NCBI GenBank assembly: GCA_029068665.1 | Contig: JAIECC010000319.1 | Coordinates: 1-6,984, forward strand | Length of the DNA stretch: 6,984 nt | Reading direction: 5' to 3' | From: Lachnospiraceae bacterium | GTDB taxonomy: Bacteria; Bacillota; Clostridia; Lachnospirales; Lachnospiraceae | Part shown: positions 6,150 through 6,984 of the stretch, one piece after another | Layout: each line of letters starts with the position of its first letter | Position numbering within the stretch: position 1 is the first letter of the stretch | Translations under genes and position numbers: made by a program | Notes under the pieces: model-generated | The model's input: the letters and a program-made list of their open reading frames with translations, nothing else | Told to the model about the DNA's origin: nothing | Database searches by the model: none

Positions 6150-6947
6150 TTAGAGAAGGATATTTGGTTGATAGATTTCCTCCCGGCGGTCTTTCTTTAG
6201 CGGGAATTCCTTCCTGTATTCCGTGGCCAGCTCCGGATGAATATCTGCATAAAGCAATTCAGCCGGACCAGCAGCAATGGGTTCTCCATACGGGTCAAAA
6301 GCCATGGAGCTTGGAGGATAGCACAAACCGCCGCCAGTCCCGGTACGGTTTACGCCTATAATAAAGCATTGGTTTTCAATGGCTCTGGCCTGCAATAATA
6401 TGTGCCAGTGCCGGATTCGTTCTTTCGGCCAGTTGGCAATCACAAAGATAAGCTCCGCTTTTTTGGAAGCCAGTTGAAAGATTTCCGGAAACCGCAGGTC
6501 ATAGCAGATAAAGCCGGACAGGCAGATTTCCTTGTGATTGGCAATAGGAACCTGACAGGTTGCAATCTGACTGCCGCCTGTATAATGCTCTGCTTCCGAA
6601 CCAAAAGAAAAAGGATGCAGCTTGGCATATTCCATAATGGTTCTGCCCCCATGGACGATTGCCAGGTGATTATAATTTCTGCCTTCCTGAACGGCAATAT
6701 AGCCAAAGACAATACCAATGGAATATTTATGGGACAACTCTTGAAAAAACTTCTTTGTGGGAGAATAGCCATAAGGATCTTCACGAAACTCCTCCGGATT
6801 CATGGTAAATCCCGTCAGTGTCAGTTCCGGAAAAACAATCCAGTCACAGTGATTTTCGCTGGCTTCCTTCGTCAGGCGCTGGCATTGAAGGCGGTTTTCC
6901 TCCGGTGCTTCCCATATGACATTCATTTGTGTTAATGCAAGTTTCAT
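6150..6947 (-). CDS. Omega-amidase type carbon-nitrogen hydrolase (nitrilase superfamily)
   Basis: This 265-residue cytoplasmic enzyme belongs to the nitrilase superfamily. The catalytic triad is visible: Glu41 in FPELTLTGF, Lys109 in AKLHPFSFGSE, and nucleophile Cys148 in GFICYDLRFPE. A second conserved Glu is probably Glu118. The stretch ANWPKERIRHWHILLQARAIENQ (residues 171-193) and the C-terminal EYRKEFP closely follow E. coli YafV and its relatives, which hydrolyse alpha-ketoglutaramate or alpha-ketosuccinamate to the keto acid and ammonia. This repairs the by-products of glutamine transaminases and supports methionine salvage. The length fits the family. The start at 6947 is preferred because GGAGG lies 8 nt upstream. 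An in-frame ATG at 6980 would add 11 residues that include the ribosome binding site itself. No methionine salvage gene is in view. The exact substrate is unproven, but the superfamily call is nearly certain. Confidence 0.88.
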   Translation of the reverse strand: MKLALTQMNVIWEAPEENRLQCQRLTKEASENHCDWIVFPELTLTGFTMNPEEFREDPYGYSPTKKFFQELSHKYSIGIVFGYIAVQEGRNYNHLAIVHGGRTIMEYAKLHPFSFGSEAEHYTGGSQIATCQVPIANHKEICLSGFICYDLRFPEIFQLASKKAELIFVIANWPKERIRHWHILLQARAIENQCFIIGVNRTGTGGGLCYPPSSMAFDPYGEPIAAGPAELLYADIHPELATEYRKEFPLKKDRREEIYQPNILL

Positions 6948-6954
6948 ATTATCT

Positions 6955-6962
6955 GCCTCCTT
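6955..6962 (-). promoter_or_regulatory. Ribosome binding site fixing the omega-amidase start
   Basis: The minus strand reads AAGGAGGC, close to the full anti-Shine-Dalgarno complement, 7-8 nt before the ATG at 6947. It lies inside the longer in-frame reading from 6980, which argues against that longer start. Confidence 0.85.
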
Positions 6963-6984
6963 TCTGGAGTAGTTTACCATGAAC

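Noticed and set aside
6948..6980. Longer omega-amidase start at 6980
   Set aside because: The added residues include the strong AAGGAGG site that serves the ATG at 6947, and the family normally begins right at a sequence like MKLALTQMN.
6025..6980. Identical 11-mer TAGTTTACCAT at 6025-6035 and 6970-6980, near the starts of two genes, as a possible shared operator
   Set aside because: A few chance 11-bp direct repeats are expected in 7 kb. The two copies sit differently relative to the start codons, and no symmetry is present.

Overview
The window reads as a chromosomal stretch of a low-to-mid GC Firmicute, most likely a clostridial Lachnospiraceae-type organism. This is inferred from strong GGAGG ribosome binding sites, the AT-rich intergenic DNA, a near-consensus sigma-A promoter, and protein families that I associate with that group. 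No search was run, so the taxonomy is an inference.

Layout. Bases 1-271 are AT-rich non-coding DNA ending in a strong plus-strand promoter (TTGCAA, 17 bp, TATAAT). It drives a 169-residue protein (272-781, +) that is almost entirely helical and built on a tandem 15-residue repeat. A GC-rich hairpin with T-runs on both sides (841-869) sits between this gene and a convergent gene and probably terminates both. On the minus strand follow, in the order they would be transcribed, a carbon-nitrogen hydrolase of the omega-amidase type (6947 to 6150), a very large protein that looks like a flagellar hook-length-control (FliK-like) relative (6025 to 2636), and a complete flotillin (2424 to 886). The gaps between these three genes are 124 and 211 bp, so they need not form one operon. 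The 211-bp leader of the flotillin gene can fold into a closed multi-helix structure.

How the genes may work together. There is no obvious shared pathway. The omega-amidase detoxifies or salvages alpha-ketoacid amides in the cytoplasm. Flotillin is a membrane-anchored scaffold. The 1129-residue protein has FliK-like ends and helical internal repeats but no flagellar neighbour in view. The 169-residue repeat protein has no assigned role.

Most worth a second look: the 15-residue (pentadecad) coiled-coil repeat, whose 4-4-3-4 hydrophobic spacing is the right-handed coiled-coil type rather than the usual heptad; the giant FliK-like protein with several divergent copies of a helical motif; and the structured leader upstream of flotillin. 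I see no insertion sequence, CRISPR array, tRNA, rRNA, phage gene or clear defence system. This is mostly ordinary core-type DNA with a few poorly described proteins.
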